Below are positions 23,811 to 31,945 of a DNA stretch of 62,138 nt, piece by piece. The notes under the pieces were generated by a model. It did no database searches, had not been told where the DNA came from, and saw only the letters and a list, made by a program, of their open reading frames with translations. Position 1 is the stretch's first letter. Each line of letters opens with the position of its first letter. Where the stretch lies: the IMG/VR virus record IMGVR_UViG_3300034418_010262, positions 1 to 62,138 of that record. One strand, written 5' to 3'. This stretch comes from a virus. A program made the translations under genes and the position numbers.

Positions 23811-24399
23811 ATTTTAATCCATTATACATATCAATTGGCGCATCCCATTCAGCAGGGTTTGCTATGCTGTTTACTATTCCATTTTTAAATGTGTTGTGTG
23901 GAATCTTTTCGTGCACAAGAAACCTATCAATGCCTGGATACTTTCTCATGAAGTAATCCTTATTAGATAGAAAGTGTTCCCATACATCACGTTGCTGTCC
24001 TGCCGTCCATGTAATTACAGAACTATTTATGTGCACGTCATAGGCATGCGGAGCCATGTAAAGATCGTCTTTCCAATAGTCTTTTAAAATAGTAAGACCA
24101 TTCCATGTAATAAACTCAGACGGATCTCTTTTAATATCCATATCTAAATCAAAGTAAAGACACTTACCTTCTACAGGAAAGTCTTTACTGAACATAGCAA
24201 GCTTATTCCACCAGTATTTTAGTTTTGGTTTTTCAAATACTGGAATACATGGAATAGCTACACCGTAAGTATCGTCTGTATAACAATAGAATTTTGCTAA
24301 TGGAAAATACTTTACTAATTGTTCTGTTAATCTGTTTACGTGTTCATAGCTGTACTTATCGCCATGTTTTACGAATATAATGTTTAACAATCCTGCCAT
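23785..24399 (-). CDS. glycosyltransferase, GT-A-like
   Basis: 204 residues. MAGLLNIIFVKHGDKYSYEHVN begins the fold, KYWWNKLAMFSKDFPVEGKCLYFDLDMDI carries the D-x-D, and WDAPIDMYNGLKYE closes it. It resembles the small phage-encoded nucleotide-sugar transferase type. Overlaps the adjacent methyltransferase and radical SAM genes by 26 and 16 bases. Confidence 0.72.
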   Translation of the reverse strand: MAGLLNIIFVKHGDKYSYEHVNRLTEQLVKYFPLAKFYCYTDDTYGVAIPCIPVFEKPKLKYWWNKLAMFSKDFPVEGKCLYFDLDMDIKRDPSEFITWNGLTILKDYWKDDLYMAPHAYDVHINSSVITWTAGQQRDVWEHFLSNKDYFMRKYPGIDRFLVHEKIPHNTFKNGIVNSIANPAEWDAPIDMYNGLKYELQRTDL

Positions 24400-25460
24400 C
24401 TAAATCCTCGTATGCCATTCATAATTTCAATTTTACGATATAACTCATCGTACATAGACTGATCAAATTCAGACACTAATCCTTGATTGACTGTATCTAA
24501 TTCTTCTTGTGTTCGAGTAGTTAAATAGTTCATTTCAGGCGGATTAAATAATAGATTATAACTTCTAAGTTCATTGTCTCCTATAAACACGTGAGGATTA
24601 TCAGCATAAAAATCATTGATTTCTTGCATATCAAGTATATTAAAATAAGATACAGTAGGAACTACTTTCGGGACAATACCAGCTTCTTCGTTGAGCTTTT
24701 TAATTGTTTCTAGTGTATTGTTAAAATTAGTTCCACGTATCCATTCATATTTTCTGCCAATATGATCTAGACTCGCTACCATTTCTACTTTTTTAAATTT
24801 TTTTAAAGTGGTCATAAATCGTTTTGAAATTAAAGAGCAATTTGATGTAAGCCACACAGTACAATCAGGATTTACTTCTGCTAACTCTTCAAGTATTTTA
24901 GCATTTCGTAGATCAGAAAAAGGTTCACCACCTTTAATATGCAATACATGCAGATCAGGCAATAAGCTTATAATCTTTTCAATATCAGACTCAGTCAAAT
25001 TAACATGAGGCTGTTGATGATTACCAAATAAATGATCGATTGTGGCCCATTTAGTACTGAAATAACTACTACACATTATACAAGTTTGGTTGCAAATATT
25101 GCTTGTAGTAAATTCTAAATAACTAATCTTTCCCGGCTCATATTTTCTCCATTCTGGATTCAGCCAATAGAATGCTCCAGCGTGGGTACCATCTTTTTGT
25201 TTTATTCTTGAAGCACAATTATCGCATGCAACAGTTCCCATAATACCTTTTTCTTCAAGCTCTCGTCTTATATGCATATTCAAATCAGAGTAGGGAAAGT
25301 CTTCATATTCAGTTGCAGTAGCAATTTTGTATTCTTCTATACTATCAGTTGCAATAATTTCATTTATGTGTCTAGTGAATACCATGCAACAAGGCTTGAG
25401 CCAACCTTGTGGATCAATTACTAACGCATGATCTGGCCATCTACACGCGGGTATATTCAT
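24384..25460 (-). CDS. radical SAM protein with N-terminal twitch-like Cys domain (1 of 4)
   Basis: 358 residues. The N-terminal part has C-x6-ALVIDPQGWLKPCC and a later CDNC pair, an auxiliary-cluster motif placed before the core. The core follows: SNICNQTCIMCSSYFSTKW (C-x3-C-x2-C) for the SAM [4Fe-4S] cluster, then LHIKGGEPF (GGEP). The enzyme type modifies peptides, proteins or other substrates by radical chemistry; the substrate is unknown. It is joined by 4 bases to the next radical SAM gene. Confidence 0.88.
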   Translation of the reverse strand: MNIPACRWPDHALVIDPQGWLKPCCMVFTRHINEIIATDSIEEYKIATATEYEDFPYSDLNMHIRRELEEKGIMGTVACDNCASRIKQKDGTHAGAFYWLNPEWRKYEPGKISYLEFTTSNICNQTCIMCSSYFSTKWATIDHLFGNHQQPHVNLTESDIEKIISLLPDLHVLHIKGGEPFSDLRNAKILEELAEVNPDCTVWLTSNCSLISKRFMTTLKKFKKVEMVASLDHIGRKYEWIRGTNFNNTLETIKKLNEEAGIVPKVVPTVSYFNILDMQEINDFYADNPHVFIGDNELRSYNLLFNPPEMNYLTTRTQEELDTVNQGLVSEFDQSMYDELYRKIEIMNGIRGFRWQDC

Positions 25461-26623
25461 TTCAGTCTCTCAATATATTGACGATACATTTCAATATTTT
25501 TAATGCAAATTTGTTCATCAGTACCAAACTCAATAAGAGCACTGTTTAAATAGTTTCTAAGCTTATCTAAATACTCTGGAGTCTCTTCTTCTACTGCCCA
25601 AGGTGCGATGTCTTGCGGGGATGTTGTTCCACCCATAGGAGCCAAGACATGATAGGCAAAAGAAAGATTTTTTCTATTACAAAATGATAGTATTTTAGGT
25701 AAAGTCCACACGTTATCTTTACTAATCACAAATGAACAACCGACATCAGCAACACCATATGATTGAAGTTCATCTATATGTTTTAAAACCGTTTCTAAAT
25801 TACCATTTCTTCTTAAATCTTGATATATCTCAGGATCAATTGAATCTAATGAAATCGTAAATTCAGTGTTTGGCCTTTGAGCAAATTTTCTCGCGTATCC
25901 ATTTAAGATACTGCCGTTTGTTGTAAATTGAATGCGAAGCTTTTCTGGGTTTTCCTCTTCTACCATCTTAAGAATTTTATGTACTATTCTTTGAGCAAAT
26001 GGCTCCCCGCCTGTAAAGTTTAATTTATAAACTTCATGTATAATTTCACGTAAAGATTCTACGAAAGCATCACCAACTTCTGGATCATCATATATACTTG
26101 TAAATCTATGCGCAGTTTCTGGATTCTTCTTTACAAAATCTTCCATATGTTGAGAAGAATGATATGGACTGCAGAATTTGCATTTATAATTACAAGTATT
26201 TGAAAGTTCTAATTCTATATCCCTTGGAACAGGATGATTTAAGTCTCTCTCACCACCTACCCAATCTGCATCTAAACTGCTTGGAGGTTTATCTGCATCG
26301 CATTGCTCTTTGCAATACCTGCACCATTCATGCAAATCACCCATCATAGAAGCTTGACGAATTTCTTCAAAGCCTTCATCATTTTGCCATAGATCTCTTA
26401 AGCTGTCTCCTGGTTTCCATCGTGCCTGATTGGTAAAAGGATCTTTTTCGTAAGGTGTAGTATCTTTATGCTCTCTTACATGGCGCATAACAAACGGGCA
26501 GACCTTTAAATTGCCTTTCTTATTAATATGAATAGCTTGAAAAGGCGCCCAACAACTTACTGTTTTATATAAAGCTGGTAGTTCCGGTCTTCTATACTTG
26601 TTAATTTTATCGACGTATTTCAT
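25457..26623 (-). CDS. radical SAM protein with N-terminal twitch-like Cys domain (2 of 4)
   Basis: 388 residues. N-terminal CWAPFQAIHINKKGNLKVCP then WCRYCKEQC form the auxiliary-cluster motif. The core reads ELSNTCNYKCKFCSPYHSSQ and LNFTGGEPFAQR. It is the most diverged of the four paralogs. Four-base overlaps on both sides tie it to radical SAM genes 1 and 3, so stoichiometric co-synthesis is likely. Confidence 0.88.
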   Translation of the reverse strand: MKYVDKINKYRRPELPALYKTVSCWAPFQAIHINKKGNLKVCPFVMRHVREHKDTTPYEKDPFTNQARWKPGDSLRDLWQNDEGFEEIRQASMMGDLHEWCRYCKEQCDADKPPSSLDADWVGGERDLNHPVPRDIELELSNTCNYKCKFCSPYHSSQHMEDFVKKNPETAHRFTSIYDDPEVGDAFVESLREIIHEVYKLNFTGGEPFAQRIVHKILKMVEEENPEKLRIQFTTNGSILNGYARKFAQRPNTEFTISLDSIDPEIYQDLRRNGNLETVLKHIDELQSYGVADVGCSFVISKDNVWTLPKILSFCNRKNLSFAYHVLAPMGGTTSPQDIAPWAVEEETPEYLDKLRNYLNSALIEFGTDEQICIKNIEMYRQYIERLK

Positions 26624-27819
26624 TTATATTCCTTTAAATATGGAGCCAACTCATATATGTCTTCGTTATTTTCTCGTGCTACTAAACAAAAATCAATCCA
26701 TTCAATCATTCTTTTTCTTATTTCCGCAGGAGTTTTAAACGGATCTATTGTTGTTTCAACACTCATTACGTTGTTTAAATTACTTACATGCAGTTTATCA
26801 CTTACCCAATATGTGTCTGATCTTTTAGTAAACTTAGATTCTAAATAATCAAATAGATTTTTCTTTCCTTCTTCCTGATGTTGTATTGTTAAGAAGTTAG
26901 GTGAACAATACTTTGGAAACGTTACAAGGTTCGCCATACTGATACGAGGAACACCTGGCACATCAATAAAATAATCAATGAGTTCTGGAAGATGCATCCA
27001 GTTATAAACCGAAACAGTGGATACTACGATAACATGCCTGCCTGCATATTTATGATATCGTTTAATGTTGTTTATTGTTTTTTGAAAATTGCCTCCTCGA
27101 ATCCAATCATACATTTCATGCACACCGTCAATGCTTGCTTGGACATGAACTTCATCAATGCGATGTAGCAACTCAATTACATAATCAGTAACTAACTGAA
27201 AATTAGTGCAAATCTCAACACGGCACTTCGGATTCGTTTCAGCAAGCTTTTTAAGGATAAGAATATTATTTGGATCGGCGAACGGCTCGCCACCTTTAAT
27301 CGTAAGATGCTGTAGATGTGGTACTAGATCTAATACCTTATCCACATCTTCTTTCGTCATCTTATACATTTCAGTATGAAACTTATGGTTCTCATCTCGC
27401 CAAGTAAGGCCAGATTCTACAGCCATTTTCTCGTATGGCGCCCATTTAGAACTATACTTACCAGAGCAAGTAACACACATCTGGTTACAAATATTGCTCG
27501 TAGTAATTTCCAAAAATCGAATCGGAGTAATTGGCGCGCCCTTATCTTCTTCATATGTTGGAAAAATAAAGCGATTATAAGAATCGAAACGGGCTATACG
27601 ACCAGCTTCCCAGTGTACCTTACACACGTTACATTGTTTTGGAAAGTTACCTTCTTTAAAATCTTTACGAAGCTTATCATAAACTTCACCATTAAAGAAC
27701 TCAGTAAGATCAGGAACGTCTTTAATATGAGATATAGATGTGTTGTCCCCAGCACAGCATAGAACTATTTCGCCAATAGGATTAATTGTTATTCCCGTTT
27801 CAGGCACCATACATTTCAT
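26620..27819 (-). CDS. radical SAM protein with N-terminal twitch-like Cys domain (3 of 4)
   Basis: 399 residues. CMVPETGITINPIGEIVLCC then CNVC supply the N-terminal Cys motif; TTSNICNQMCVTCSGKYSSKW and LTIKGGEPFADP form the radical SAM core. It is closely similar in layout to the fourth copy at 33-34 kb. First gene of the minus-strand run of the cluster. Confidence 0.88.
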   Translation of the reverse strand: MKCMVPETGITINPIGEIVLCCAGDNTSISHIKDVPDLTEFFNGEVYDKLRKDFKEGNFPKQCNVCKVHWEAGRIARFDSYNRFIFPTYEEDKGAPITPIRFLEITTSNICNQMCVTCSGKYSSKWAPYEKMAVESGLTWRDENHKFHTEMYKMTKEDVDKVLDLVPHLQHLTIKGGEPFADPNNILILKKLAETNPKCRVEICTNFQLVTDYVIELLHRIDEVHVQASIDGVHEMYDWIRGGNFQKTINNIKRYHKYAGRHVIVVSTVSVYNWMHLPELIDYFIDVPGVPRISMANLVTFPKYCSPNFLTIQHQEEGKKNLFDYLESKFTKRSDTYWVSDKLHVSNLNNVMSVETTIDPFKTPAEIRKRMIEWIDFCLVARENNEDIYELAPYLKEYK

Positions 27820-27836
27820 AATATAACTCTATAAGA

Positions 27837-28397
27837 TTATTTAATTAAACTGTCGATTATCGCCAAGCCTTCGGTAATTCTAGTTGATTTTCTAATTTTT
27901 GATTTAATGTCTTTATCAGCTTCTTTTACTACATCAAGTTCTAAAGCCCATAACTTAAACTTAAACAGCTCTTCTTTACTTTCATTATCTTGCCAAAGAA
28001 TTTGAAAGAACCCAGTGTCAATCTCATTCTTTTTGATCTTAACTTGTTTGTCTAAATTGAGTAGAGTTGACTCTTTATCAGAAACTTTCTTTTCAAGTTC
28101 TTCTTTTTGATCTTGAAGAACCTTCAGACCTAGCATTTCACGAGCAAGTTCTTTCGCTGCGAGATTGATTTGTATGTTATGTGCTTTTGATTCTGCTTTT
28201 AATCTATCGACAGTATCATTCAAAATTTTATCGTGATCCCAACCTTCTTCCATCAATGCTTGATAGTCTGGATTGTTTTCATCATTTGGAAACGAATAAG
28301 GAAAAAGCTTTTCATCTTCCTCATATAGTACTTTTATAATAGTGCGCTCTGTGTTAGCATACTGAGCACTTACTATTCTTCCGCTAAAATCTGCCAT
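27837..28397 (-). CDS. coiled-coil protein, possibly virion or tail-fibre associated
   Basis: 186 residues beginning MADFSGRIVSAQYANTERT with a beta-rich opening, then a long heptad-rich helix (residues about 80-125, QDQKEELEKKVSDKESTLLN). It lies 19 bases downstream of a large structural-type gene on the same strand. Not recognised; a fibre-assembly or baseplate role is only suggested by position. Confidence 0.55.
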   Translation of the reverse strand: MADFSGRIVSAQYANTERTIIKVLYEEDEKLFPYSFPNDENNPDYQALMEEGWDHDKILNDTVDRLKAESKAHNIQINLAAKELAREMLGLKVLQDQKEELEKKVSDKESTLLNLDKQVKIKKNEIDTGFFQILWQDNESKEELFKFKLWALELDVVKEADKDIKSKIRKSTRITEGLAIIDSLIK

Positions 28398-28416
28398 TTA
28401 TTTACTCCTCATGCTG

Positions 28417-29442
28417 TTAAGTACCTTGATAAATCTTAAATGATTGGCTTCCTACAACCGTTGTGGTACCAGTTGGAAATTCTTGTGTACGATAATCGTT
28501 AGTGTTAACATAAAGCTGTTGATAGTTACCACCGCCTCCAGCACTTCCGTCTGGAGTACGACGTTCGTCTATATACAGTGCACCATTTAGAACACCATTA
28601 GATCCGTCTACATTATATGAGAGTTGATACTGACCAGCAGAGTTTGAAGATAGATAGTATCTCAAAAATTTATTCATAAGAGCTGACCAAGACGCTGGAG
28701 TATGGGCATTGATTCTATTGTTTGCAAAATCCCAATAGAGTGGAAGTTGGTCATAAACTTCTGGATAGGCAGTTGCAGGATAATCTACTTTTGCTAGATA
28801 ATAATTCGTATCGATAGTTTGTTCTACTGCTTCCGGGATACCTGAGGCTGTATAAGCTGCCGTATCTGATACCTTGTTTACTGCTATGGGTGTAGTGCTT
28901 ACGAGCGTAGCGTTCGCAGGTGATTGGGTTGTAGTAATGAAATATGTTCCGCCTTTTGCAGCAGTCTGTCCACCTCCACCAAACTGAGTTAAAACCGGAT
29001 CCACAAAAGTATCATAGAAGTCTGTAATTGTCATAGCTCGCAAGTGAGTATTGACATCTGCACCTCCTGCACCGTCTGGATTATACAAGTATAAAGGATA
29101 CTCGTGATTATTTAAATCTCCAGAAGGCGCTGATACGGCATCTGTTACTTGACGAATACGTGAATAGTTCTCAGTAGTGAGTACAATATCTGCTGTTTCT
29201 GCTTCAGTTGCAAATCTATCAACACGAGTACTATAAGCACCAGCGACATAAAATGTATCTACGAAAGGCTGCCCTGAAATGGCTGTGCCGTTTGCGCCTT
29301 GTACTTCGAGTGATGGATTAGGATCTTGAGCAAAGGCATATCCTGCAAACTCATGAAGAGCTGTCATATATGTTGAATCGCCTTCTGCAATTTGGTTCGT
29401 ACCTGATGCGTCTGATAAGAAAAGTGGTGATCTTACTGCCAT
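28417..29442 (-). CDS. probable virion structural (tail fibre-type) protein
   Basis: 341 residues, rich in Ala, Thr, Gly, Ser, Tyr and Asn, almost without Cys or Lys, as typical of fibres. MAVRSPLFLSDASGTNQIAEGD opens it, a DPVLTQFGGGGQTAAKGGTYF segment is central, and PLYWDFANNRINAHTP plus a Gly-rich run precede the end. Family unknown, but composition and two small similar-style genes next to it point to the virion surface. Confidence 0.65.
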   Translation of the reverse strand: MAVRSPLFLSDASGTNQIAEGDSTYMTALHEFAGYAFAQDPNPSLEVQGANGTAISGQPFVDTFYVAGAYSTRVDRFATEAETADIVLTTENYSRIRQVTDAVSAPSGDLNNHEYPLYLYNPDGAGGADVNTHLRAMTITDFYDTFVDPVLTQFGGGGQTAAKGGTYFITTTQSPANATLVSTTPIAVNKVSDTAAYTASGIPEAVEQTIDTNYYLAKVDYPATAYPEVYDQLPLYWDFANNRINAHTPASWSALMNKFLRYYLSSNSAGQYQLSYNVDGSNGVLNGALYIDERRTPDGSAGGGGNYQQLYVNTNDYRTQEFPTGTTTVVGSQSFKIYQGT

Positions 29443-29452
29443 AACAAAACTC

Positions 29453-29671
29453 CTATACTATTGCCTGGATACCAGGCGTAACAGCAAAGTACCAAGTTTT
29501 AGTTACACTACCAGACGAATCATAAATTTTAAGGGTATGATTCTGCATACGAATTCCCATTGCTATGGAAGATGCAGATGTTGCATCAGTGTTTGCAATA
29601 TTTAATAAATGTCGGTTATCATTAATAACCTCACCACTGAACGTGGTGTTCGCAGAAACTCTAAGTACCAT
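29453..29671 (-). CDS. small paralogous virion-type protein A
   Basis: 72 residues: MVLRVSANTTFSGEVINDNR, then HLLNIANTDATSASSIAMG and LKIYDSSGSVTKTW. Paralogous to the next gene. GGAGTAGATC precedes ATG. Confidence 0.65.
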   Translation of the reverse strand: MVLRVSANTTFSGEVINDNRHLLNIANTDATSASSIAMGIRMQNHTLKIYDSSGSVTKTWYFAVTPGIQAIV

Positions 29672-29680
29672 GATCTACTC

Positions 29681-29866
29681 CTATGTTACAGCCGCAGCGT
29701 ATAGCGTACGTACTTCTGTCCCGGTAGAATCATATATTCTTAGAACGTTATCTTGAATTGCCACCGCATAATTGATAGATCCCCTCGTTGTGACATCTGT
29801 ATTAGCGATGTTTTGTAGGACAAGTGAATTTGTTATCACTGTCGTTGTGCTTACTTTAATTGCCAT
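29681..29866 (-). CDS. small paralogous virion-type protein B
   Basis: 61 residues from ATG 29866 (AAAGGAG six bases upstream). MAIKVSTTTVITNSLVLQNI, IANTDVTTRGSI and LRIYDSTGTEVRTLY match the neighbouring gene in order and spacing, so the two arose by tandem duplication. Beta-rich; probably part of a fibre or decoration complex. Confidence 0.65.
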   Translation of the reverse strand: MAIKVSTTTVITNSLVLQNIANTDVTTRGSINYAVAIQDNVLRIYDSTGTEVRTLYAAAVT

Positions 29867-29892
29867 CTTCAACTCCTTTGGGTTTCAGGCTA

Positions 29893-30090
29893 TTATCCAC
29901 GGTCGTATCGGCGTAATCTCTCCTCTCGACCTATTCTCTTACCATAACCAAGATCTTTCATAATTCTCATACGCTCTTCTTCAGCGTAATTAGACCATTC
30001 AGAGATCTGTTCTTTCGTTCTACCACAGCCTATGCAATAACCCTTAGAAGGATCAATATAACAGATAGACATGCATGGTGTTACGTACAT
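29893..30090 (-). CDS. DUF1289 family protein
   Basis: 65 residues. The pattern C-M-S-I-C-x-I-D-P-x-x-G-Y-C-x-G-C-G-R-T, then SEWSNYAEEERMRI is the DUF1289 signature with four conserved Cys, presumably binding metal. Function is unknown; members are frequent in proteobacteria. It lies under one arm of a palindromic late promoter. Confidence 0.85.
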   Translation of the reverse strand: MYVTPCMSICYIDPSKGYCIGCGRTKEQISEWSNYAEEERMRIMKDLGYGKRIGREERLRRYDRG

Positions 30091-30108
30091 TATCGACCTC
30101 TTTATTTT

Positions 30109-30122
30109 CTATTTATAAATAG
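30109..30122. promoter_or_regulatory. palindromic bidirectional late promoter
   Basis: CTATTTATAAATAG is a perfect 14-bp palindrome. It places TATAAATA on the plus strand (30114-30121) toward the EF-hand gene and on the minus strand (30117-30110) toward the DUF1289 gene. Confidence 0.7.
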
Positions 30123-30173
30123 TATTGTGAACTCTTCGGCATGAATTTGAACTTAATTATATAGGAGATTAAG

Positions 30174-30485
30174 ATGGCCGAAGATAAAGGTTACCATCCA
30201 GCGGATACAAACGGCGACGGTGTTGTAGATGACGTCGAACGCGAAATGTATCTTGAATTTAAAAGAAAAGAATTAGAAGACAAGGACGCACAGCGTGATG
30301 CTATGCGTGGGATGACATGGTTTGCTTTATTCGGCATGCTACTCTATCCATTCGCAATTGTCTTAACATCATATTTTGGTTTAGATACTGCAGCAACTAT
30401 TGTTGGTGATATTGCTCCAACATATTTTGTTGCTATTTCTGCTTTGGTTGCAGCATTCTTTGGTGCTGACGCTATCCGTAAGTAG
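30174..30485 (+). CDS. EF-hand membrane protein
   Basis: 103 residues. A canonical EF-hand calcium loop (DTNGDGVVDDVE, about residues 11-22) is followed by a charged helix and two membrane segments (about 48-67 and 75-98). Topology with a single cytosolic EF-hand and a hairpin of helices could suit a holin-like or virion membrane protein, but neither is shown. Late promoter upstream, AGGAG site, terminator 8 bases after the stop. Confidence 0.7.
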   Translation: MAEDKGYHPADTNGDGVVDDVEREMYLEFKRKELEDKDAQRDAMRGMTWFALFGMLLYPFAIVLTSYFGLDTAATIVGDIAPTYFVAISALVAAFFGADAIRK

Positions 30486-30489
30486 ATAA

Positions 30490-30912
30490 ATCAAAAGGGA
30501 GGCCTTCCTAGGTGCCTCCCTTTCTATCTGTTTGTTTCGATGTACAGCACCCGGCTAGCTTTCCATTCGGTACTAGCGACTCACCGACCTAGATAAGAGG
30601 GCCTCTTCCTCACCTAGGGTTTGTTGGGTACATTCGACGTGATTGTCAGGCTTTCCCCGTGCGCCATAAGTAACGAGGACTGAGTTCTTACTGCCTGGTC
30701 GAGTTTTCCTCAGTCCTCGCTAATTCTGGTTTTCACGTCACCGGTATTTCACGGGCGGTATATTCACCAGAATTTTCGCGCGCAATCCGCGGATTGCTTG
30801 CCCGACCTTGTTTACTAACGACGCGCAGGCTACGTCAGGCAATATATCTCTTTACGTCATTTTTGGAACTTTAGAACCAGGGATTTGACTACCACTCAAT
30901 ATTGCCTTGATA
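30490..30912 (-). ncRNA. large structured noncoding RNA of unknown class
   Basis: About 420 nt without a credible gene, more GC-rich than its surroundings, running from its own promoter to a terminator on the minus strand. Perfect helices seen: AGGCAAUAU (30907-30899) with AUAUUGCCU (30846-30838). Also CGAGGACUGAG (30719-30709) with CUCAGUCCUCG (30685-30675), and AAUUCUGGU (30774-30766) with ACCAGAAUU (30731-30723). A 16-base palindrome GCAAUCCGCGGAUUGC (30797-30782) is also present. It lacks RNase P, SRP, 6S or tmRNA signatures. A phage-type ornate RNA is a possibility. Confidence 0.7.
30493..30525. terminator. bidirectional intrinsic terminator
   Basis: GGGAGGC and GCCTCCC form a 7-bp stem. 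On the plus strand TTTCT follows (end of the EF-hand gene); on the minus strand TTTTGATTT follows (end of the noncoding RNA). Confidence 0.8.
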
Positions 30913-30917
30913 CTATT

Positions 30918-30945
30918 AATATATACTTTTTCTAGTAAATGTCAA
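30918..30945 (-). promoter_or_regulatory. sigma70-type promoter of the noncoding RNA
   Basis: GGGTTGACA with TTGACA at 30945-30940, 16 bp, TATATT (30923-30918). No gene lies downstream before the terminator. Confidence 0.8.
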
Positions 30946-30964
30946 CCCTTTTATTGAATTTTTT

Positions 30965-31165
30965 TCAAATTTCTTCTACCGTTACCTTATACAACTTACC
31001 GTTGAAGTCTTCCATAGTAATGGTTTTCTTCGTTGACAGCATGTAACCATCGATAGGATGCAAATCCATTTTTACTCTACCAACCTGAGTAATCTTGTTT
31101 TCTGGTTTATCATTGTTAAAAGCGGTACTGATCACGTGTGCGATATAGTCGCAATAAGCCAACAT
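30965..31165 (-). CDS. small early protein, unknown function
   Basis: 66 residues: MLAYCDYIAHVISTAFNNDK, then a beta region MDLHPIDGYMLSTKKTITM. GAGGA site. It is the last protein gene before the RNA promoter, which begins 20 bases after its stop. Confidence 0.6.
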   Translation of the reverse strand: MLAYCDYIAHVISTAFNNDKPENKITQVGRVKMDLHPIDGYMLSTKKTITMEDFNGKLYKVTVEEI

Positions 31166-31179
31166 AACAAAAATTCCTC

Positions 31180-31392
31180 TTAACGCATTGTAGCGTTATC
31201 TACATAGACTCCATCGTCGTTTTCGCCGACATAAACGCGGTTGATATTTGAACCATATGCTATCTTATAAACCCACTCGCCACTGGCATTGCGGATATCG
31301 TCGGTAACACATACAGTAACGGGATCTCCATCCCAGCCTTGATCTGCTAGGAGGGTGTTCATTTGTTCAACTGTAATATTTGCAGGATCCAT
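31180..31392 (-). CDS. small early protein, unknown function
   Basis: 70 residues: MDPANITVEQMNTLLADQGW, then WVYKIAYGSNINRVYVGENDDGVYVDN, a compact alpha-plus-beta pattern. One base separates its start from the preceding stop. Not recognised. Confidence 0.6.
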   Translation of the reverse strand: MDPANITVEQMNTLLADQGWDGDPVTVCVTDDIRNASGEWVYKIAYGSNINRVYVGENDDGVYVDNATMR

Positions 31393-31605
31393 TTAAGCCT
31401 CTTTCATATATTCTACGATAAGTTGCAGATCTTCTTTAGAAAAATCTGATTTACGAGTACCCCAAGCAGCGCCGAAGCGAGTAAGCTTGTCACCAACTTG
31501 CGCGAGATGATTAGATTTTGCATCATCTTTTTCTGTGGCTGCACAGTTCATCATGTAACGACCGATAACACCAAGCTTTTTCTGGTTAGGAGTAGTTTCC
31601 ATCAT
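31393..31605 (-). CDS. small early protein, unknown function
   Basis: 70 residues from the tandem ATG at 31605 (AGGA eight bases upstream); upstream in-frame ATGs overlap the promoter and are unlikely. Helical: TPNQKKLGVIGRYMMNCAA, then HLAQVGDKLTRFGAAW. Not recognised. Confidence 0.6.
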   Translation of the reverse strand: MMETTPNQKKLGVIGRYMMNCAATEKDDAKSNHLAQVGDKLTRFGAAWGTRKSDFSKEDLQLIVEYMKEA

Positions 31606-31633
31606 ATTTATATTCCTCGTTGATTGTAGAACT

Positions 31634-31662
31634 ATTATATCAAAGTTTGAAAGAGTTGTCAA
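31634..31662 (-). promoter_or_regulatory. perfect-consensus early promoter
   Basis: GGGTTGACA with TTGACA at 31662-31657, 17 bp, TATAAT (31639-31634). The TGA stop of the upstream gene (31661-31659) lies inside TTGACA. Confidence 0.92.
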
Positions 31663-31886
31663 CCCTTTTTTTGAAAAAACTTCACGAAATCTAAAAATAA
31701 TTCGTAAGCTACTTCCTCAACATAGTCGATTGGAGTATGACACAACAAAGGCTCAGCTGCATACGCATCCAAAACGATTTGTTTGTAAGCAGGGAATGAT
31801 GTAACGTTCTCATTCTCAGCTTGTTCATCGATTACATCTACGATGCGTTCTTCCATTTCCATTACTAATTCTTTCATTTGACCCAT
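31659..31886 (-). CDS. small acidic helical protein, unknown function
   Basis: 75 residues: MGQMKELVMEMEERIVDVID, then DYVEEVAYELFLDFVKFFQKKG. Mainly acidic helix. Its last codons and stop are shared with the next early promoter. AAAGGAGA site. Confidence 0.6.
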   Translation of the reverse strand: MGQMKELVMEMEERIVDVIDEQAENENVTSFPAYKQIVLDAYAAEPLLCHTPIDYVEEVAYELFLDFVKFFQKKG

Positions 31887-31913
31887 ATTGGTCTCCTTTC
31901 ATCTTATATTAAT

Positions 31914-31942
31914 AATATAGTACTTTCAGAATGCAATGTCAA
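31914..31942 (-). promoter_or_regulatory. sigma70-type early promoter
   Basis: GGGTTGACA with TTGACA at 31942-31937, 17 bp, TATATT (31919-31914). Confidence 0.88.
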
Positions 31943-31945
31943 CCC

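Noticed and set aside
30490-30912. RNase P RNA, 6S RNA or group I intron as identity of the structured RNA
   Set aside because: I could not find the GAGGAAAGUC-type RNase P core, a single long 6S-like hairpin, or a group I P7/J8-7 core, and no split gene flanks it.
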